A stretch of DNA of 64,000 nt from Methylomonas sp. UP202 (GCF_029910655.1 NZ_CP123897.1:3647547-3711546); one strand, 5' to 3'. Positions 44,845 to 56,545 are shown, counted from the first letter of the stretch. Notes: generated from the sequence alone by a model not told the origin. A program made the numbers and translations.

Positions 44845-46036
44845 GGCGTTTAATCCTTCTTCTGATATTCGCTTGGACGACAAAGTAATCAATCAACGGC
44901 GCAAACATGTTGGAGAAAAGAATTGCAAGCATCACGCCTTCCGGGAACGCCGGGTTTACGACCCGAATGATGACGATCATCACACCGATCAAGATGCCGT
45001 AAATCCAGCGGCCGGTATCGGTATTGGCGGCGGAAACGGGATCGGTGGCCATATAGACCGTACCGAACGCAAAACCGCCCAACACCATGTGCCAATACCA
45101 GGGAATCGCGAACATCGGATTGGTATTGCTGCCGACCACGTTCAGTAAAGTGGACATCGCGATCATGCCGATCAACACGCCCGCCATGATCCGGTAAGAT
45201 GCGACGCGGGTGTATAGCAGGAAGGCCGCGCCCAACAAACAGGCCAAGGTCGAGGTTTCACCCATCGAACCGGGAATGAAGCCCAAGAAGGCTTGGAACC
45301 AGCCAAAACTGGCTTTGATCGCATCCAGACCGCCGGCGGAAGCCAGCGACAATGCGGTAGCGCCACTGTAACCGTCAACCGCGACCCAAACCGAGTCGCC
45401 GGAAATCGAAGCCGGATAGGCGAAGAACAGGAAGGCCCGGCCAGTCAAGGCTGGGTTAAGGAAGTTTTTACCGGTACCGCCGAACACCTCTTTGCCCAAC
45501 ACGATACCGAAGGAGATACCCAGCGCTACTTGCCACAAAGGCATGTCCGGCGGCAGAATCAACGTGTAAAGCATCGACGAAACCAGGAAGCCTTCGTTGA
45601 CTTCGTGCTTGCGAACGGTGGCGAACAACACTTCCCAAACGCCGCCGACGGCCAGCGTGGTGAAATAGATCGGGAAGAAGTACAGCATGCCGTGCACCAG
45701 GCACGATAAGGGGTTGTACGGGTTGTAACCGAACAAGACCATAGGGAAGCGGCGCCAGTTGTCGATCGCCTCGACACCCATCACCTTCATCGCCAAATTA
45801 GCCTGATAACCGGTGTTGTACCACGCCATCAATATGCAGAACGCCGTGGCGATCACCACGAAGGTCATGGTCCGTTTCAGGTCGTTTCCGTCCCGGACGT
45901 GGGTTTTACCGCGCGTTACATCGGACGGCGTGTAGATAAAAGTATCCACCATCTCGTAGAGACCGTAGTACTTTTCGAACTTGCCGCCTTTTGTAAAATG
46001 CGGCTCTATGCTATCTAATAAGTCTCTAGCCGACAT
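44837..46036 (-). CDS. nqrB: Na+-NQR subunit B
   Basis: A 399-residue membrane subunit with FMN attached in [12 protein letters not shown]. Other family segments are [39 protein letters not shown] and [20 protein letters not shown]. NqrB holds riboflavin and part of the sodium channel. It begins directly after the nqrA stop. Confidence 0.96.
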   Translation of the reverse strand: MSARDLLDSIEPHFTKGGKFEKYYGLYEMVDTFIYTPSDVTRGKTHVRDGNDLKRTMTFVVIATAFCILMAWYNTGYQANLAMKVMGVEAIDNWRRFPMVLFGYNPYNPLSCLVHGMLYFFPIYFTTLAVGGVWEVLFATVRKHEVNEGFLVSSMLYTLILPPDMPLWQVALGISFGIVLGKEVFGGTGKNFLNPALTGRAFLFFAYPASISGDSVWVAVDGYSGATALSLASAGGLDAIKASFGWFQAFLGFIPGSMGETSTLACLLGAAFLLYTRVASYRIMAGVLIGMIAMSTLLNVVGSNTNPMFAIPWYWHMVLGGFAFGTVYMATDPVSAANTDTGRWIYGILIGVMIVIIRVVNPAFPEGVMLAILFSNMFAPLIDYFVVQANIRRRIKRHA

Positions 46037-47482
<1,446 letters not shown>

Positions 47483-47573
47483 TCACAACTTATCGGCTTT
47501 CTCAACGAGAAATCCTCAGTCGCGACGCCGCCTGCAGCCCAGGTTAACGTACAAACTAAGGCGTTTTTTGGCT

Positions 47574-48302
47574 TCAAATTTCGATGGTTTTATTGATATC
47601 GAATCCCTCAACGGTTTTACGCCCTAGATAGCCGCGGGTATTACTGAGGATGCGCGCGTCGGCGATACGATAGTCGCCCAAATTGTGAACATGGCCGTGA
47701 AACCAAGCCGTGATCTCGTACTCGTGAAACAAAGGTTTCAAATCGTTGCAATAGGCCAATCGCTTTAGAACTTTGGGCGAACCTATCCAGCTCCATTCGG
47801 TAGGCGCGTGATGCGTGACAACGACGGTTTTTCCGGCGTAGGGTTCGGCCAAACGCGCTTCCAGCCAGCTCTTGGCATCGGCATGCAAGGCCGAAAACTG
47901 ATAGGGCGAGAACGCCTGATCCTCAAAGCTGATCCGGCGAAAATCGTTGAGGGTTTTCTGCAGCGCATTCGCTTTTTCGTCGCCTTCGGAAAACAGATCA
48001 GTCCAGAGCGTGCAGCCAATAAAGCGTACACCCTGGAACACAAACTGATCTTTTTCCAGAAAATGAATCTGGCTGCCCGCGCATTCCCGGCGCAACATTT
48101 CCAGCACCTGGCGATACTCGTAGCCATAAAACTCATGGTTGCCCGCAACGTAGATCACCGGTTTATTCAAAGCCTTCAACCAAGCCACGCCTTGGTCGAA
48201 AACGCCAATGTCGCCCGCCGCCACGATAATGTCCGCGTCGGTTTCCGGCGCCGCCTGCTCGCCAAATTCCAAATGCACGTCGGAAAAATAATTGATCAAC
48301 AC
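47574..48302 (-). CDS. Calcineurin-like metallophosphoesterase
   Basis: A 242-residue phosphoesterase with all five metal-site blocks: [36 protein letters not shown] and [11 protein letters not shown]. The substrate is unknown; relatives act on phosphodiesters, nucleotides or UDP-sugars. It is divergent from ispG, with starts 99 bases apart, and lies upstream of nqrA on the same strand with a 190-base gap. Confidence 0.88.
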   Translation of the reverse strand: MLINYFSDVHLEFGEQAAPETDADIIVAAGDIGVFDQGVAWLKALNKPVIYVAGNHEFYGYEYRQVLEMLRRECAGSQIHFLEKDQFVFQGVRFIGCTLWTDLFSEGDEKANALQKTLNDFRRISFEDQAFSPYQFSALHADAKSWLEARLAEPYAGKTVVVTHHAPTEWSWIGSPKVLKRLAYCNDLKPLFHEYEITAWFHGHVHNLGDYRIADARILSNTRGYLGRKTVEGFDINKTIEI

Positions 48303-48312
48303 AAATTAACTC

Positions 48313-48337
48313 TTGACTATTGGCGTTGGGTTATAAT
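48313..48337 (+). promoter_or_regulatory. Candidate promoter element upstream of ispG
   Basis: A TATAAT at 48332-48337 and a TTGACT at 48313-48318 upstream of ispG. The 13-base spacing is short for sigma-70, so only the -10 element may be used. A shifted box, TAATTT at 48334, gives 15 bases. Confidence 0.3.
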
Positions 48338-48401
48338 TTTAAGACCGAGTAAAACGCTTGGTATTTTTCCAAACAACTTCGATTTCTTGCAAAACATTTC
48401 T

Positions 48402-49622
48402 ATGTCCATAAGTCCCAGAAAGCACACTCAACAGGTTTTGGTTGGCAACGTCAGAGTCGGCGGCGGCGCTCCGATTGTAGTCCAATCCATGACCAACACG
48501 GATACTACCGATGTTGCGGGAAGCGTACAGCAGATTATGGAATTGGCGACCGCCGGGTCGGAATTGGTCAGGATCACCGTCAACACAGAGGAAGCCGCCA
48601 AGGCCGTCCCGGACATCGTTAACCAGCTCGAGCAAAAAGGGTTTTCGGTACCGATTATCGGCGACTTCCATTTCAACGGCCACAAATTATTGGAAAAATA
48701 TCCGGACTGCGCCCAGGCCCTAGCCAAATACCGAATCAATCCCGGCAACGTCGGCAAGGGTAAAGCCCGCGATCCGCAATTCCAACAAATGATCGAATTC
48801 GCGATCCAGTACAACAAACCGGTACGGATCGGCGTTAACGGCGGTAGTCTGGATCAGGCGGTGCTAACCCGCTTACTCGATGAAAACCGCCAACTGGCGG
48901 AGCCTAAGGAGTTACCGGCCATCACTCGCGAAGCCATCGTGCTATCCGCGTTGGAAAGCGCCGCCAAGGCTCAAGAGCTAGGGCTGGGCAAGGACAAAAT
49001 CATTCTTTCCTGCAAAATCAGCGATGTGCAGGAATTAATCAGCATTTACCAAGACCTGTCCGAGCGTTGCGACTATGCCTTGCATTTAGGCCTGACCGAA
49101 GCCGGCATGGGCTCCAAGGGTATTGTCGCCTCGTCGGCGGCACTGGGTATACTGATGCAACAAGGCATCGGCGATACGATCCGTATTTCGCTAACGCCGG
49201 AACCCGGCGCCGCCCGCACCAAGGAAGTTGTCGTGGCTCAGGAGATTCTGCAAACGATGGGCTTCCGCTCGTTTACGCCGATGGTCACTGCTTGCCCCGG
49301 TTGCGGCCGCACCACCAGCGACTATTTCCAAAGACTGGCCCAAGATATTCAAGGCTATTTGCGCGACCAAATGCCGCTCTGGAAAAACAAGTATCAAGGC
49401 GTCGAAGAGATGAAAGTCGCGGTGATGGGCTGCGTCGTCAATGGACCGGGCGAAAGCAAGAACGCCAATATCGGCATCAGCTTGCCGGGCACCGGAGAAA
49501 CGCCGGTCGCGCCGGTATTCGAAGACGGCGTTAAAACCGTGACGTTAAAAGGCGATAACATTGCCGGCGAGTTTCAGGAATTGGTCGAGCGCTACATCGA
49601 AAGCCATTACAGCGCGCACTAA
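48402..49622 (+). CDS. ispG: 4-hydroxy-3-methylbut-2-enyl diphosphate synthase
   Basis: Converts MEcPP to HMBPP in the MEP isoprenoid pathway. The 406-residue protein has the barrel domain ([45 protein letters not shown]) and the 4Fe-4S domain ([35 protein letters not shown]). The ATG at 48402 gives the normal length; the frame open from 47808 is antisense to the phosphoesterase. Confidence 0.96.
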   Translation: MSISPRKHTQQVLVGNVRVGGGAPIVVQSMTNTDTTDVAGSVQQIMELATAGSELVRITVNTEEAAKAVPDIVNQLEQKGFSVPIIGDFHFNGHKLLEKYPDCAQALAKYRINPGNVGKGKARDPQFQQMIEFAIQYNKPVRIGVNGGSLDQAVLTRLLDENRQLAEPKELPAITREAIVLSALESAAKAQELGLGKDKIILSCKISDVQELISIYQDLSERCDYALHLGLTEAGMGSKGIVASSAALGILMQQGIGDTIRISLTPEPGAARTKEVVVAQEILQTMGFRSFTPMVTACPGCGRTTSDYFQRLAQDIQGYLRDQMPLWKNKYQGVEEMKVAVMGCVVNGPGESKNANIGISLPGTGETPVAPVFEDGVKTVTLKGDNIAGEFQELVERYIESHYSAH

Positions 49623-49641
49623 TTCTTTTCTTTGGCAACAG

Positions 49642-49667
49642 CCGACGAGAGCCCCCCATCTCGTCGG
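49642..49667 (+). terminator. Hairpin downstream of ispG
   Basis: Perfect 9-bp stem CCGACGAGA / TCTCGTCGG with an 8-base loop, 20 bases after the ispG stop. It is not followed by a clear T run. Confidence 0.5.
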
Positions 49668-49738
49668 TTACCCGCCGCGCATTTCCTTAATGCCGGCGCA
49701 CGTGCCAACCATCGGGGCATTCAAAAGAAGAGCTGTCG

Positions 49739-49930
49739 TTAAGCGGCCTTAAAGCGATCCGCGGCCACATCCTCGGCCTCCGCTTGATACCATTCCTTAA
49801 AATCGATAGGTAGCTCCATCACCGGACCGGTGACGCAAAATCTCAACATGCCGTCCGTTGCGACATAGATTCCGCCACTAATGCAATCTTCCCTGAGTCT
49901 TTGAGTGCTTACACTAAGCGAGGTATTCAT
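49739..49930 (-). CDS. Small hypothetical protein
   Basis: A 63-residue frame with ATG at 49930 and a CGGAT-like site 8 bases upstream. The sequence is slightly acidic (IDFKEWYQAEAEDVAADRF) without membrane segments or known motifs. It is convergent with ispG beyond the hairpin. It could be a real small protein or chance. Confidence 0.4.
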   Translation of the reverse strand: MNTSLSVSTQRLREDCISGGIYVATDGMLRFCVTGPVMELPIDFKEWYQAEAEDVAADRFKAA

Positions 49931-50240
49931 GACGATCCGTTGTAATTGACTTGATTGACTTGCGGGCGACTGTAGACAAGCTTTCTTAACGCTCTCTTAA
50001 CTATCCGGTTGCGGCGGCGAGACCAGTTTCGGCGGATAGCGCTTACAAGCAGAATATCTAGTTGCGCAATACAGTCGTAAGTTACGACTCGCCCGATTCT
50101 CCCGAACCAATGCATAGCCAGATCGAGCTATTCTCCGAATAAGTTGAAGGTTCAATGTAACTGGTAAATAATGCGTCGAATAAGCGCCGTTGCCTACCGC
50201 TACGTCGAGGTGTGAATCCCCGCCATCGCTACCCTCCCTT
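49931..50240. other. Intergenic stretch without recognised gene
   Basis: About 310 bases between the small hypothetical gene and the TorF-like porin. The overlapping minus-strand frames here have no family features and poor starts. It should contain the porin promoter. No repeat is evident. Confidence 0.4.
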
Positions 50241-50987
50241 ATGGAGTTTAGGACTATTTTTCGCAAAGGTTTGTTTTCATTGGCGGTAGGTCTGGCTTGT
50301 TGGTTATCGGACACCCCACCCGCCGTGGCCGAATGGCACGGTAGCCTGACCTTTCTCAGCGATTACATCTACCGGGGCTACTCCAAAAATCAGGGCAATC
50401 CGTTGGCTCAAGCCCATCTGGATTACCAACACGAGACCGGCTGGTTCGCCGGCCTCGGCTTGTCTCAAGTTCGCTTCGACGACCAAACAAACAGCAACCG
50501 CGCGGAAATTGAAATCAAACCTTATTTCGGTTGGAATTGGCCGATCGACAGAGATTGGCGGGCCGAGCTGTCGGTTAGCGGATACCTTTTCGATAACAAA
50601 CTATTCAACCACTCCGCCGATTATGCCGAATATTCCGCCTCGCTACATTTTCGCGACTGGCTAAGCGCCACGGTTTCGGTCGCTCAAAATGCCTACCAAC
50701 GGCAGGCCGACGTGCCCGATTACGAACTGAATTATCGGCGCGACATTTGGGATACCGTGCAATTTTCGGCGGGTTTAGGCTACCATCAAGCGGGTAAATT
50801 GTTGGGCCAGGACTATTTTTACTGGAATGCCGGCCTTTCCTGGTTTGTGAGCGAACATGTGTCGATAGATATGCGCTATTTGGACACCGCGCTGACGGCG
50901 CATCACCACGCCGATCCTTATCAAGACGAATTCTATCCGCGCCCGCAAGACGACCGTTATCTATTTTCGGTCACGGTCGGATTTTGA
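50241..50987 (+). CDS. TorF-family putative porin (TIGR02001-like)
   Basis: A 248-residue outer-membrane protein. The signal peptide (FSLAVGLACWLSDTPPAVA) is followed by EWHGSLTFLSDYIYRGYSKN, the family start. Repeated amphipathic strands rich in Tyr and Trp follow, and the C-terminal FSVTVGF ends in Phe as in beta-barrels. I prefer the ATG at 50241 over 50190. It precedes the ECF sigma operon by 79 bases on the same strand; relation is unknown. Confidence 0.82.
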   Translation: MEFRTIFRKGLFSLAVGLACWLSDTPPAVAEWHGSLTFLSDYIYRGYSKNQGNPLAQAHLDYQHETGWFAGLGLSQVRFDDQTNSNRAEIEIKPYFGWNWPIDRDWRAELSVSGYLFDNKLFNHSADYAEYSASLHFRDWLSATVSVAQNAYQRQADVPDYELNYRRDIWDTVQFSAGLGYHQAGKLLGQDYFYWNAGLSWFVSEHVSIDMRYLDTALTAHHHADPYQDEFYPRPQDDRYLFSVTVGF

Positions 50988-51066
50988 AAGCCAAACCGTT
51001 ATTGAACCTTTAACACCCAGCGCGGCATATACCGGGTACCACCCAAACCTCCGCGACCAAGGTTAG

Positions 51067-51648
51067 ATGATGCTGCGTCTAGTGCGTAATTCCATACCTC
51101 CCATGCCGAATCACACCGAACATCCCGTCGATGAACAGGCAATTCTGCTCCGTATTGCCGAAGGGGACGCTCAAGCCTTCGAAATTTTTTATAAACTGTA
51201 CTACCCGCGCTTGTTTCGATTTATTTTACGCGTCACTCGCGACGCCGAAAATATCGAAGAATTGATACAGGAAACCCTGTTGCTGATCTGGGAGCAACCG
51301 GAGCGCTTCAACCACGAGAGCAAAGTCTCGACTTGGGTATTCGGTATCGCTTATCGCAAGGCGCTGAAGGCCTTATCCAAGGCCGGCAAATACAGCGCGG
51401 ACGTCGATATCGAAGACTTTCACGAAACCTTGGGCGATCCGTTGGCCAATTTGGCCGACAATTTCGAGACCGCCGATTGGTTGAACCGCGCGCTGGCCCA
51501 TCTGCCGCCCGATCAACGTGCCGTGATCGAATTGACCTTCTACCACGGCCTGCCCTACCAGGAAATCGCCAAAATCCTGGACTGCCCGGAGAATACCGTG
51601 AAAACCCGTATGTTCCATGCCCGCAAAAAGCTGCAAGCTTTTGCCTAG
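51067..51648 (+). CDS. ECF-type RNA polymerase sigma factor
   Basis: A 193-residue sigma-70 family protein. Region 2 is FEIFYKLYYPRLFRFILRVT and EELIQETLLLIWEQPERF. Region 4 is ALAHLPPDQRAVIELTFYHG, followed by PYQEIAKILDCPENTVKTRM. The ATG at 51067 has AAGG upstream; ATG 51103 is an alternative. It is followed by a zinc-binding anti-sigma gene 18 bases downstream. Confidence 0.92.
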   Translation: MMLRLVRNSIPPMPNHTEHPVDEQAILLRIAEGDAQAFEIFYKLYYPRLFRFILRVTRDAENIEELIQETLLLIWEQPERFNHESKVSTWVFGIAYRKALKALSKAGKYSADVDIEDFHETLGDPLANLADNFETADWLNRALAHLPPDQRAVIELTFYHGLPYQEIAKILDCPENTVKTRMFHARKKLQAFA

Positions 51649-51666
51649 GCCAGGGAGTTTAGACCG

Positions 51667-52344
51667 ATGAACGCCGAAGCCCACACCCAAGCCCAACATC
51701 AACAAGTTCAGCGACTGCTGCCGTGGTACGCCAACGACAGCCTGCCGGAAGCGGAGTATCGACTGGTGGATAAACACATTCGGACCTGCCTGACCTGCCG
51801 CCGGGAATTGCAAGGTCTGAAAAAGCTGGCGCAAGCCATCAGCCAATCAACCGATCTGGATATCGCCGCGGAAACGTCGTTCGCCAACGTGTCCGCCAAA
51901 CTTCGCTCCCGCGACCGCTCGACCGACTCGGCCGCGCCCAACGATCGCCAGGTACCGTCGCGGACGCCCCGCCGCCTGAACGCTTATAGCAAACATCGCG
52001 GTTTCCGCTATGCATTGGCGGCTTCGATCTTGCTGGCCTTAATGCCGCTGGGCTGGCAACTCATGCCGACCGGCACCGACGGCTACCGGACCTTGGCAAC
52101 CGCCAAGCCCGCCGGACTCGCGGCGCCGACCTTGCGCGTGGTCTTTGCCAATACCGTATCGGCTACGGATATATCGGCCGTGCTCCGGGATTTACACGGC
52201 GAACAACAAGGCGAAGCCAATAGTGTCGGCGCCTTGACCGTGCGTCTGAGCACCGAGGACGGTCACCCGAATCTGGAGCAAGCCATCGCCCTGCTCAGGA
52301 GCCGATCCGACGTGTTGCTGGCGGAGCCTGTGATACAACCATGA
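51667..52344 (+). CDS. Zinc-finger anti-sigma factor with periplasmic inhibitor-like domain
   Basis: A 225-residue membrane protein. The anti-sigma zinc motif is His37-x3-Cys41-x2-Cys44 (HIRTCLTCRREL). One helix (YALAASILLALMPLGWQLM, about 115-133) leads to a periplasmic domain (155-225) with TLRVVFANTVSATDISAVLR, then VGALTVRLS and LRSRSDVLLAEPVIQP. That pattern resembles the I9/subtilisin propeptide fold. Good GGGAG start signal. The stop overlaps the next ATG (ATGA), coupling it to the protease. Confidence 0.85.
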   Translation: MNAEAHTQAQHQQVQRLLPWYANDSLPEAEYRLVDKHIRTCLTCRRELQGLKKLAQAISQSTDLDIAAETSFANVSAKLRSRDRSTDSAAPNDRQVPSRTPRRLNAYSKHRGFRYALAASILLALMPLGWQLMPTGTDGYRTLATAKPAGLAAPTLRVVFANTVSATDISAVLRDLHGEQQGEANSVGALTVRLSTEDGHPNLEQAIALLRSRSDVLLAEPVIQP

Positions 52345-53558
52345 GTCCGATCCGTGTAGCGACACTCGCGATACTCTTGTTACTCGGATGCGGTTGCGCC
52401 GATCGAATCGACTTCGCGAACCTCGGCGACCAGCCTGCCGATCAGGAACGGCGGATTTTGGTGACCTTTATCGACCGCGGCATTCAACGCGCTTTACCCG
52501 GCAATTCCCAGGATCGCTATCGGACGCGCGGCACTTACGGCAATTCGTCCTGGAGCGAGCGTATCGCGCTAAAGCTGGCGGAACGCCACCAACTGCGCTT
52601 CGTCGCCCAATGGCCGGTCACGGAACTCGGCGTCAGTTGCGTGGTTTACGAAATTCCCAACGCGCTGCCGTTACCGCAAGTCATCGGCGAATTGCAAAAC
52701 GACGACGATGTCGGCACGGTGCAGCCCATGCAGAGCTTCCAAGTGCTGGCCGACCACCCGGCCGGAAATCCGACGGGCGACCCCTATTTGCCGTTGCAAA
52801 CCGCGTACAACGCGTTAAACATCGGCGAATGGCATAAGCGGGCCACCGGCCAAGGCATACGCATCGCGTTGATCGATACCGGCGTCGACCTGGAACATCC
52901 GGATTTGAAAGGCCAAATCGATTATTCGGAAAACCTGGCACCGGAACCTGGCGATCACAATCTGGCCGACATGCACGGCACTGCAGTGGCCGGCGTGTTA
53001 TCGGCGCGCCCCGACAACGGCATCGGGATCGCCGGCATCGCCCCGGCCGCCGACGTCCTGGCGCTACGCGCGTGTTGGCCGGAACAACCCAATGCGCTGG
53101 CCGCCCGCTGCAACAGCTTCACGCTGGCCTTAGCCTTGAATCAAGCGATTCGGATGAATGCCCGGATTATTAACCTCAGCTTGAGCGGACCGGAAGACCC
53201 GTTACTGAAAATGCTGATCGAAAAAGCCCTGGCCAAAAACATCATCGTTATCGCCGCCGTGCCGGGCAACCCGCTGGCCGGCGGATTTCCGGCCAACATT
53301 CCCGGCGTCATCGCGGTGAATCAACTCGACCCCGACCGCAACGCGGACGGCAACCAAATCGCGGCGCCGGGCCGGGATATTTTGACGACCTTACCTCACG
53401 AGTCCTACGACTTCATGACCGGCAGCTCCTTCGCCACGTCCCACGTTGCCGGACTTGCCGCGTTATTATTGCAATTGCACCCGGATTGGCGCGCGGCCGA
53501 GATCAAACGGCAACTGCTTCATCCGGAAAACTTGCTCAGCGCCCTAAACACCGATTAG
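52341..53558 (+). CDS. S8 family serine peptidase (subtilase), probable lipoprotein
   Basis: A 405-residue protein with a lipobox (LLLG-Cys17), an N-terminal propeptide-like region (about 35-135) and a subtilase domain. The catalytic triad is Asp179 (IALIDTGVDLEHPDL), His212 (DMHGTAVAGVL) and Ser363 (TGSSFATSHVAGLAAL), with the oxyanion Asn310 in AVPGN. It is probably anchored to the periplasmic side of a membrane. It is translationally coupled to the anti-sigma factor, so it may cleave that protein or be controlled by it (inference). Confidence 0.88.
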   Translation: MSPIRVATLAILLLLGCGCADRIDFANLGDQPADQERRILVTFIDRGIQRALPGNSQDRYRTRGTYGNSSWSERIALKLAERHQLRFVAQWPVTELGVSCVVYEIPNALPLPQVIGELQNDDDVGTVQPMQSFQVLADHPAGNPTGDPYLPLQTAYNALNIGEWHKRATGQGIRIALIDTGVDLEHPDLKGQIDYSENLAPEPGDHNLADMHGTAVAGVLSARPDNGIGIAGIAPAADVLALRACWPEQPNALAARCNSFTLALALNQAIRMNARIINLSLSGPEDPLLKMLIEKALAKNIIVIAAVPGNPLAGGFPANIPGVIAVNQLDPDRNADGNQIAAPGRDILTTLPHESYDFMTGSSFATSHVAGLAALLLQLHPDWRAAEIKRQLLHPENLLSALNTD

Positions 53559-53650
53559 GCCGATGACCTTCCTCGTTGGAGGCAATCCGGCGCACGCTCG
53601 GCCGCGATCGATCGTTGCGACATCCAACCCCGCGAGCCTGGCGCCAAACG

Positions 53651-54904
53651 CTAAGCCCGCAAATGCCCGTCCCCCACCGCCACCCACTTATAGGTCGTCA
53701 GTTCGTCGGGACCGACCGGACCGCGCACGTGGAGTTTATCGGTACTGATACCGACGACCGAACCCAAGCCGTAATCGCCGCCGCCCGATAACCGGGTCGA
53801 GGCATTGATCATCACCGATGCCGAATCCACCTGTTCCTCGAATTGCCGGGCCAGACTCAGACTTTGGGTAACGATGCCGTCGGTGTGGCCGGAACCGTAA
53901 CGGTTGATATGATCGATCGCGGCCTGGATGCCGGCCACGACTTTCACCGACAAAATCGGCGCCAGATATTCGATGGACCAATCCTCTTCGCCGGCGGCGG
54001 CGATACCGGGCAACAACGTTTGGGTACGCTCGCAACCGCGCAGTTCGATATGATTCGCGGTAAATGCTTCGTTCAACAACGGCAGTAATTGTTCGGCGCA
54101 TTGGCTATCGACCAGCAAGGTTTCCAGCGCATTGCAAACCTGCACGCTTTGACATTTCGAGTTGACCGCCAAGGCCACCGCCTTGTCGGGCTCGGCGTCG
54201 CCGGCCAAATACAAATGGCAAATCCCGTCGTAATGCTTGATGACCGGAATTCGGGTGCCTTCGGCGATACGCTGAATCAAGCCCTTCCCGCCGCGCGGGA
54301 TCAGCACGTCGATATAACCGTCCATTTTCAGCAATTCGCCGACCGCTTCGTGGCCGGGCATGCGTATGATCTGAATCGCGTGTTGCGGCAAGCCGGCCGC
54401 GACCGCGCCGGCGACCATTGCATCGGTCAAAATGGCGTTGGTTTGCAGCGCTTCCGATCCGCCGCGCAAAATCACCGCGTTGCCGCTTTTAATGCAGACG
54501 CCGGCAGCATCGGTGGTGACGTTGGGACGCGACTCGTAAATAATGCCGATCACCCCCAGCGGCACCGATTTTTTATACACCCGCAAGCCGGCCGGGTTGG
54601 TATGGCCGGTCAGCACCCGATTCAGCGGGTCCGGCAGTTGCGCGACTTTCGTCAGACGCGACAACATGTAATTGAAGGTCTTGTCGTCTATCGTCAGCCG
54701 CTTGACCATCGCGTCCGACTGACCCGCATCGCGCGCCTTGGCGATTTCCAGCGCGTTGACCTCCAGCACGGATTGCTTAACCGCCTCCAGCGCTTCGGCC
54801 ATGTTCGCCAAGGCGCGATTGCGGGCGGCCGCCGACACCGAGGCCAATTGACGAGCCGCCGCGCGGCTTTGTTGAGCGATGGTTAACACGGAATCACAGT
54901 TCAT
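53651..54904 (-). CDS. proA: Gamma-glutamyl phosphate reductase
   Basis: Reduces gamma-glutamyl phosphate to glutamate semialdehyde in proline synthesis. The start at ATG 54904 gives 417 residues, the usual size. Motifs: VPLGVIGIIYESRPNVTTDA, ILRGGSEALQTN, VLIPRGGKGLI, catalytic Cys in CQSVQVCNALETLL and RFGSGHTDGIVTQS-like (here RYGSGHTDGIVTQSLSLARQ). It stands alone, without proB. Confidence 0.96.
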   Translation of the reverse strand: MNCDSVLTIAQQSRAAARQLASVSAAARNRALANMAEALEAVKQSVLEVNALEIAKARDAGQSDAMVKRLTIDDKTFNYMLSRLTKVAQLPDPLNRVLTGHTNPAGLRVYKKSVPLGVIGIIYESRPNVTTDAAGVCIKSGNAVILRGGSEALQTNAILTDAMVAGAVAAGLPQHAIQIIRMPGHEAVGELLKMDGYIDVLIPRGGKGLIQRIAEGTRIPVIKHYDGICHLYLAGDAEPDKAVALAVNSKCQSVQVCNALETLLVDSQCAEQLLPLLNEAFTANHIELRGCERTQTLLPGIAAAGEEDWSIEYLAPILSVKVVAGIQAAIDHINRYGSGHTDGIVTQSLSLARQFEEQVDSASVMINASTRLSGGGDYGLGSVVGISTDKLHVRGPVGPDELTTYKWVAVGDGHLRA

Positions 54905-55645
54905 AGTCAGCAATACGGTTTGGATAAAACTACGGGAATGGAAAAAACGCCATTATCCTACAGGATGGCGCCGAAAGGCTTAGCGGCCCTTCGGCTCCGC
55001 TCAGGGACCGCCCTCGACTCCGCTCAGAGACCGCTTCGGCTCAGCTCGGGGCAAGCCGCGGCTCTGCTCGGGGCAAGCCGCGGCTCTGCTCGGGGACCGC
55101 GCGGATGATTCGCCAAGCATGCCAGGCCCCCTAGCGGAAACAAGGCCGCCGAGTTCAGGGCCCCCTAACGCTCATGAAACTACTGCGTCGCACCGGCAAT
55201 TGAAAGTCCTGGCGTGGGAGCGGCTTTAGCCGCGATTGACAGCGCTCCGACACCGAATTGGGTGACCGCATTCGGTGGCTTTCATAGCGAAACTGGTTCG
55301 CCAAACCTGTCGGCCCGCCGCAAAACCAAGCCAGGCCGACCCGAATAAAGCCGAAGTTGCCCCGCACGAAGCCAGACTGGCCCAGAGCGAAGCCGAGGAC
55401 ACCTCCGAACGAAACCAGACTGGCCCAGAGCGAAGCCGAGGCCCCCCCGAACGAAACCAGACTGGCCCAGAGCGGAACAGAGGCCTGCACTGAAGGCAAT
55501 CGAGGCTTGCCCCGAGCGGAGCCGAGGGGGGGGCCGGACAATAAAACCGTTAAAGGCCACTCGATAAGCCCTAAATTCACGGGAATTCAGCGAACTGGCG
55601 CGCTATCGCCGCCCTGCCCCTGTCCGCGCTTACAAATCCCGCGTA
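54905..55645. repeat. Gene-free repeat region
   Basis: Holds several repeated sequences and no supported gene. (1) 54985-55105: GCTCCGCTCAGGGACC-like units, including an exact 22-bp tandem pair starting at 55051 and 55073 (GCAAGCCGCGGCTCTGCTCG). (2) 55213-55237: a GTGGGAGCGGCTTTAGCCGC element. (3) 55372-55500: three copies of a 42-43 bp unit containing CCAGACTGGCCCAGAGCG at 55372, 55415 and 55457. Frames across it are low-complexity artefacts. Confidence 0.75.
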
Positions 55646-56545
55646 TCAGCCGGCCGACGGTGCCGGATTCGCGACCGGCGGGCTTTGCAACGAACGCAAG
55701 TAGTCCAACACCCGCGCTTGCCGCCAGCGGTCGTCGGCGGCGCAAGCACCAAGTCGGGCGCGCCGGCAGGCGGCAACGGCCTCGTCGCCGCCCCGCTCGG
55801 TCCACGGCCGCAGATCGGCCGGCGTCTGGTTCAGCAGTTCCGCCGCCAATTCGGCCGGCGGCGGCGGGCCGTCGCGCAGCCAGGCTTCGGCTTGCTCGAA
55901 GCCATCGCGGCACATCAGCGCGATCATGTAATCGCAGGCCGATTGCAAACCGGGCCGCAGCCGGCCGGGACTGACCGACACCATCGGCAACAAGGGTGCC
56001 AGCGACGGCAGTACGTGATTGGCGTAAACCGTCGCGCCCCAATACGCTTCGGCGGTACGGCGAAAATGGGCGAGATCGCGCACCGCCAGCAAGCCGCTGG
56101 TTTCCAGCGGCAGGATTTCCACCGGCGGTTTGGCGACATCGACGGTATCGTTGGCGACATCCACATACAATCCGCCCACTTGCAACGCATTTTGGAAATA
56201 TTGCTCGCGCAACACGCCCCATACCGAGCGTACGAAGCCGCCGTGAGCAATGAATTCGTGCAGCCAGCGTTCGACAGGGGTCTCGGCCAATCGCAGCCGG
56301 GTCGCCAACAGCGCATACACCTCGCGGGTAATTTCCTCGCAGCGCCCGTAGGGATAGGCCTTGCCGGCTGCATCGGGCAAACTAAGCGCCAATTGGGCAT
56401 CGATCTCGGCCCGCAACCCTAAAAAATAACGCGCCAGCGCATCGATCCGGCTGGCCAGATAGGTCTCGGTCAATGCGCGTTGACGGGGATCGACCGGCGC
56501 GATTTGTTGGGGTAGTAAAGAGATCATCTCGGCGGGAATTGTCAT
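55646..56545 (-). CDS. Hypothetical protein, function unknown
   Basis: A 299-residue protein from the ATG at 56545. It is mostly helical, without a signal peptide or membrane segment. Recognisable features are a start MISLLPQQIAPVDPRQRALT, a middle EILPLETSGLLAVRDLAHFR and a Pro-rich patch DGPPPPAELAAEL. I do not recognise the family. Codon use and GC match the neighbouring core genes. It lies between two repeat regions. Confidence 0.65.
   Translation of the reverse strand: MTIPAEMISLLPQQIAPVDPRQRALTETYLASRIDALARYFLGLRAEIDAQLALSLPDAAGKAYPYGRCEEITREVYALLATRLRLAETPVERWLHEFIAHGGFVRSVWGVLREQYFQNALQVGGLYVDVANDTVDVAKPPVEILPLETSGLLAVRDLAHFRRTAEAYWGATVYANHVLPSLAPLLPMVSVSPGRLRPGLQSACDYMIALMCRDGFEQAEAWLRDGPPPPAELAAELLNQTPADLRPWTERGGDEAVAACRRARLGACAADDRWRQARVLDYLRSLQSPPVANPAPSAG

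Noticed and set aside
49997-50314. A 105-residue minus-strand frame upstream of the porin
   Set aside because: Overlaps the signal peptide region of the porin and lacks a start signal or recognisable features.
55372-55500. Possible CRISPR array at the 42-43 bp repeats
   Set aside because: The text between the shared cores is itself repeated, so there are no variable spacers.
55357-55974. A 205-residue plus-strand frame through the 42-43 bp repeats
   Set aside because: Runs from repeats into the antisense of the hypothetical gene at 55646-56545 and has no family features.
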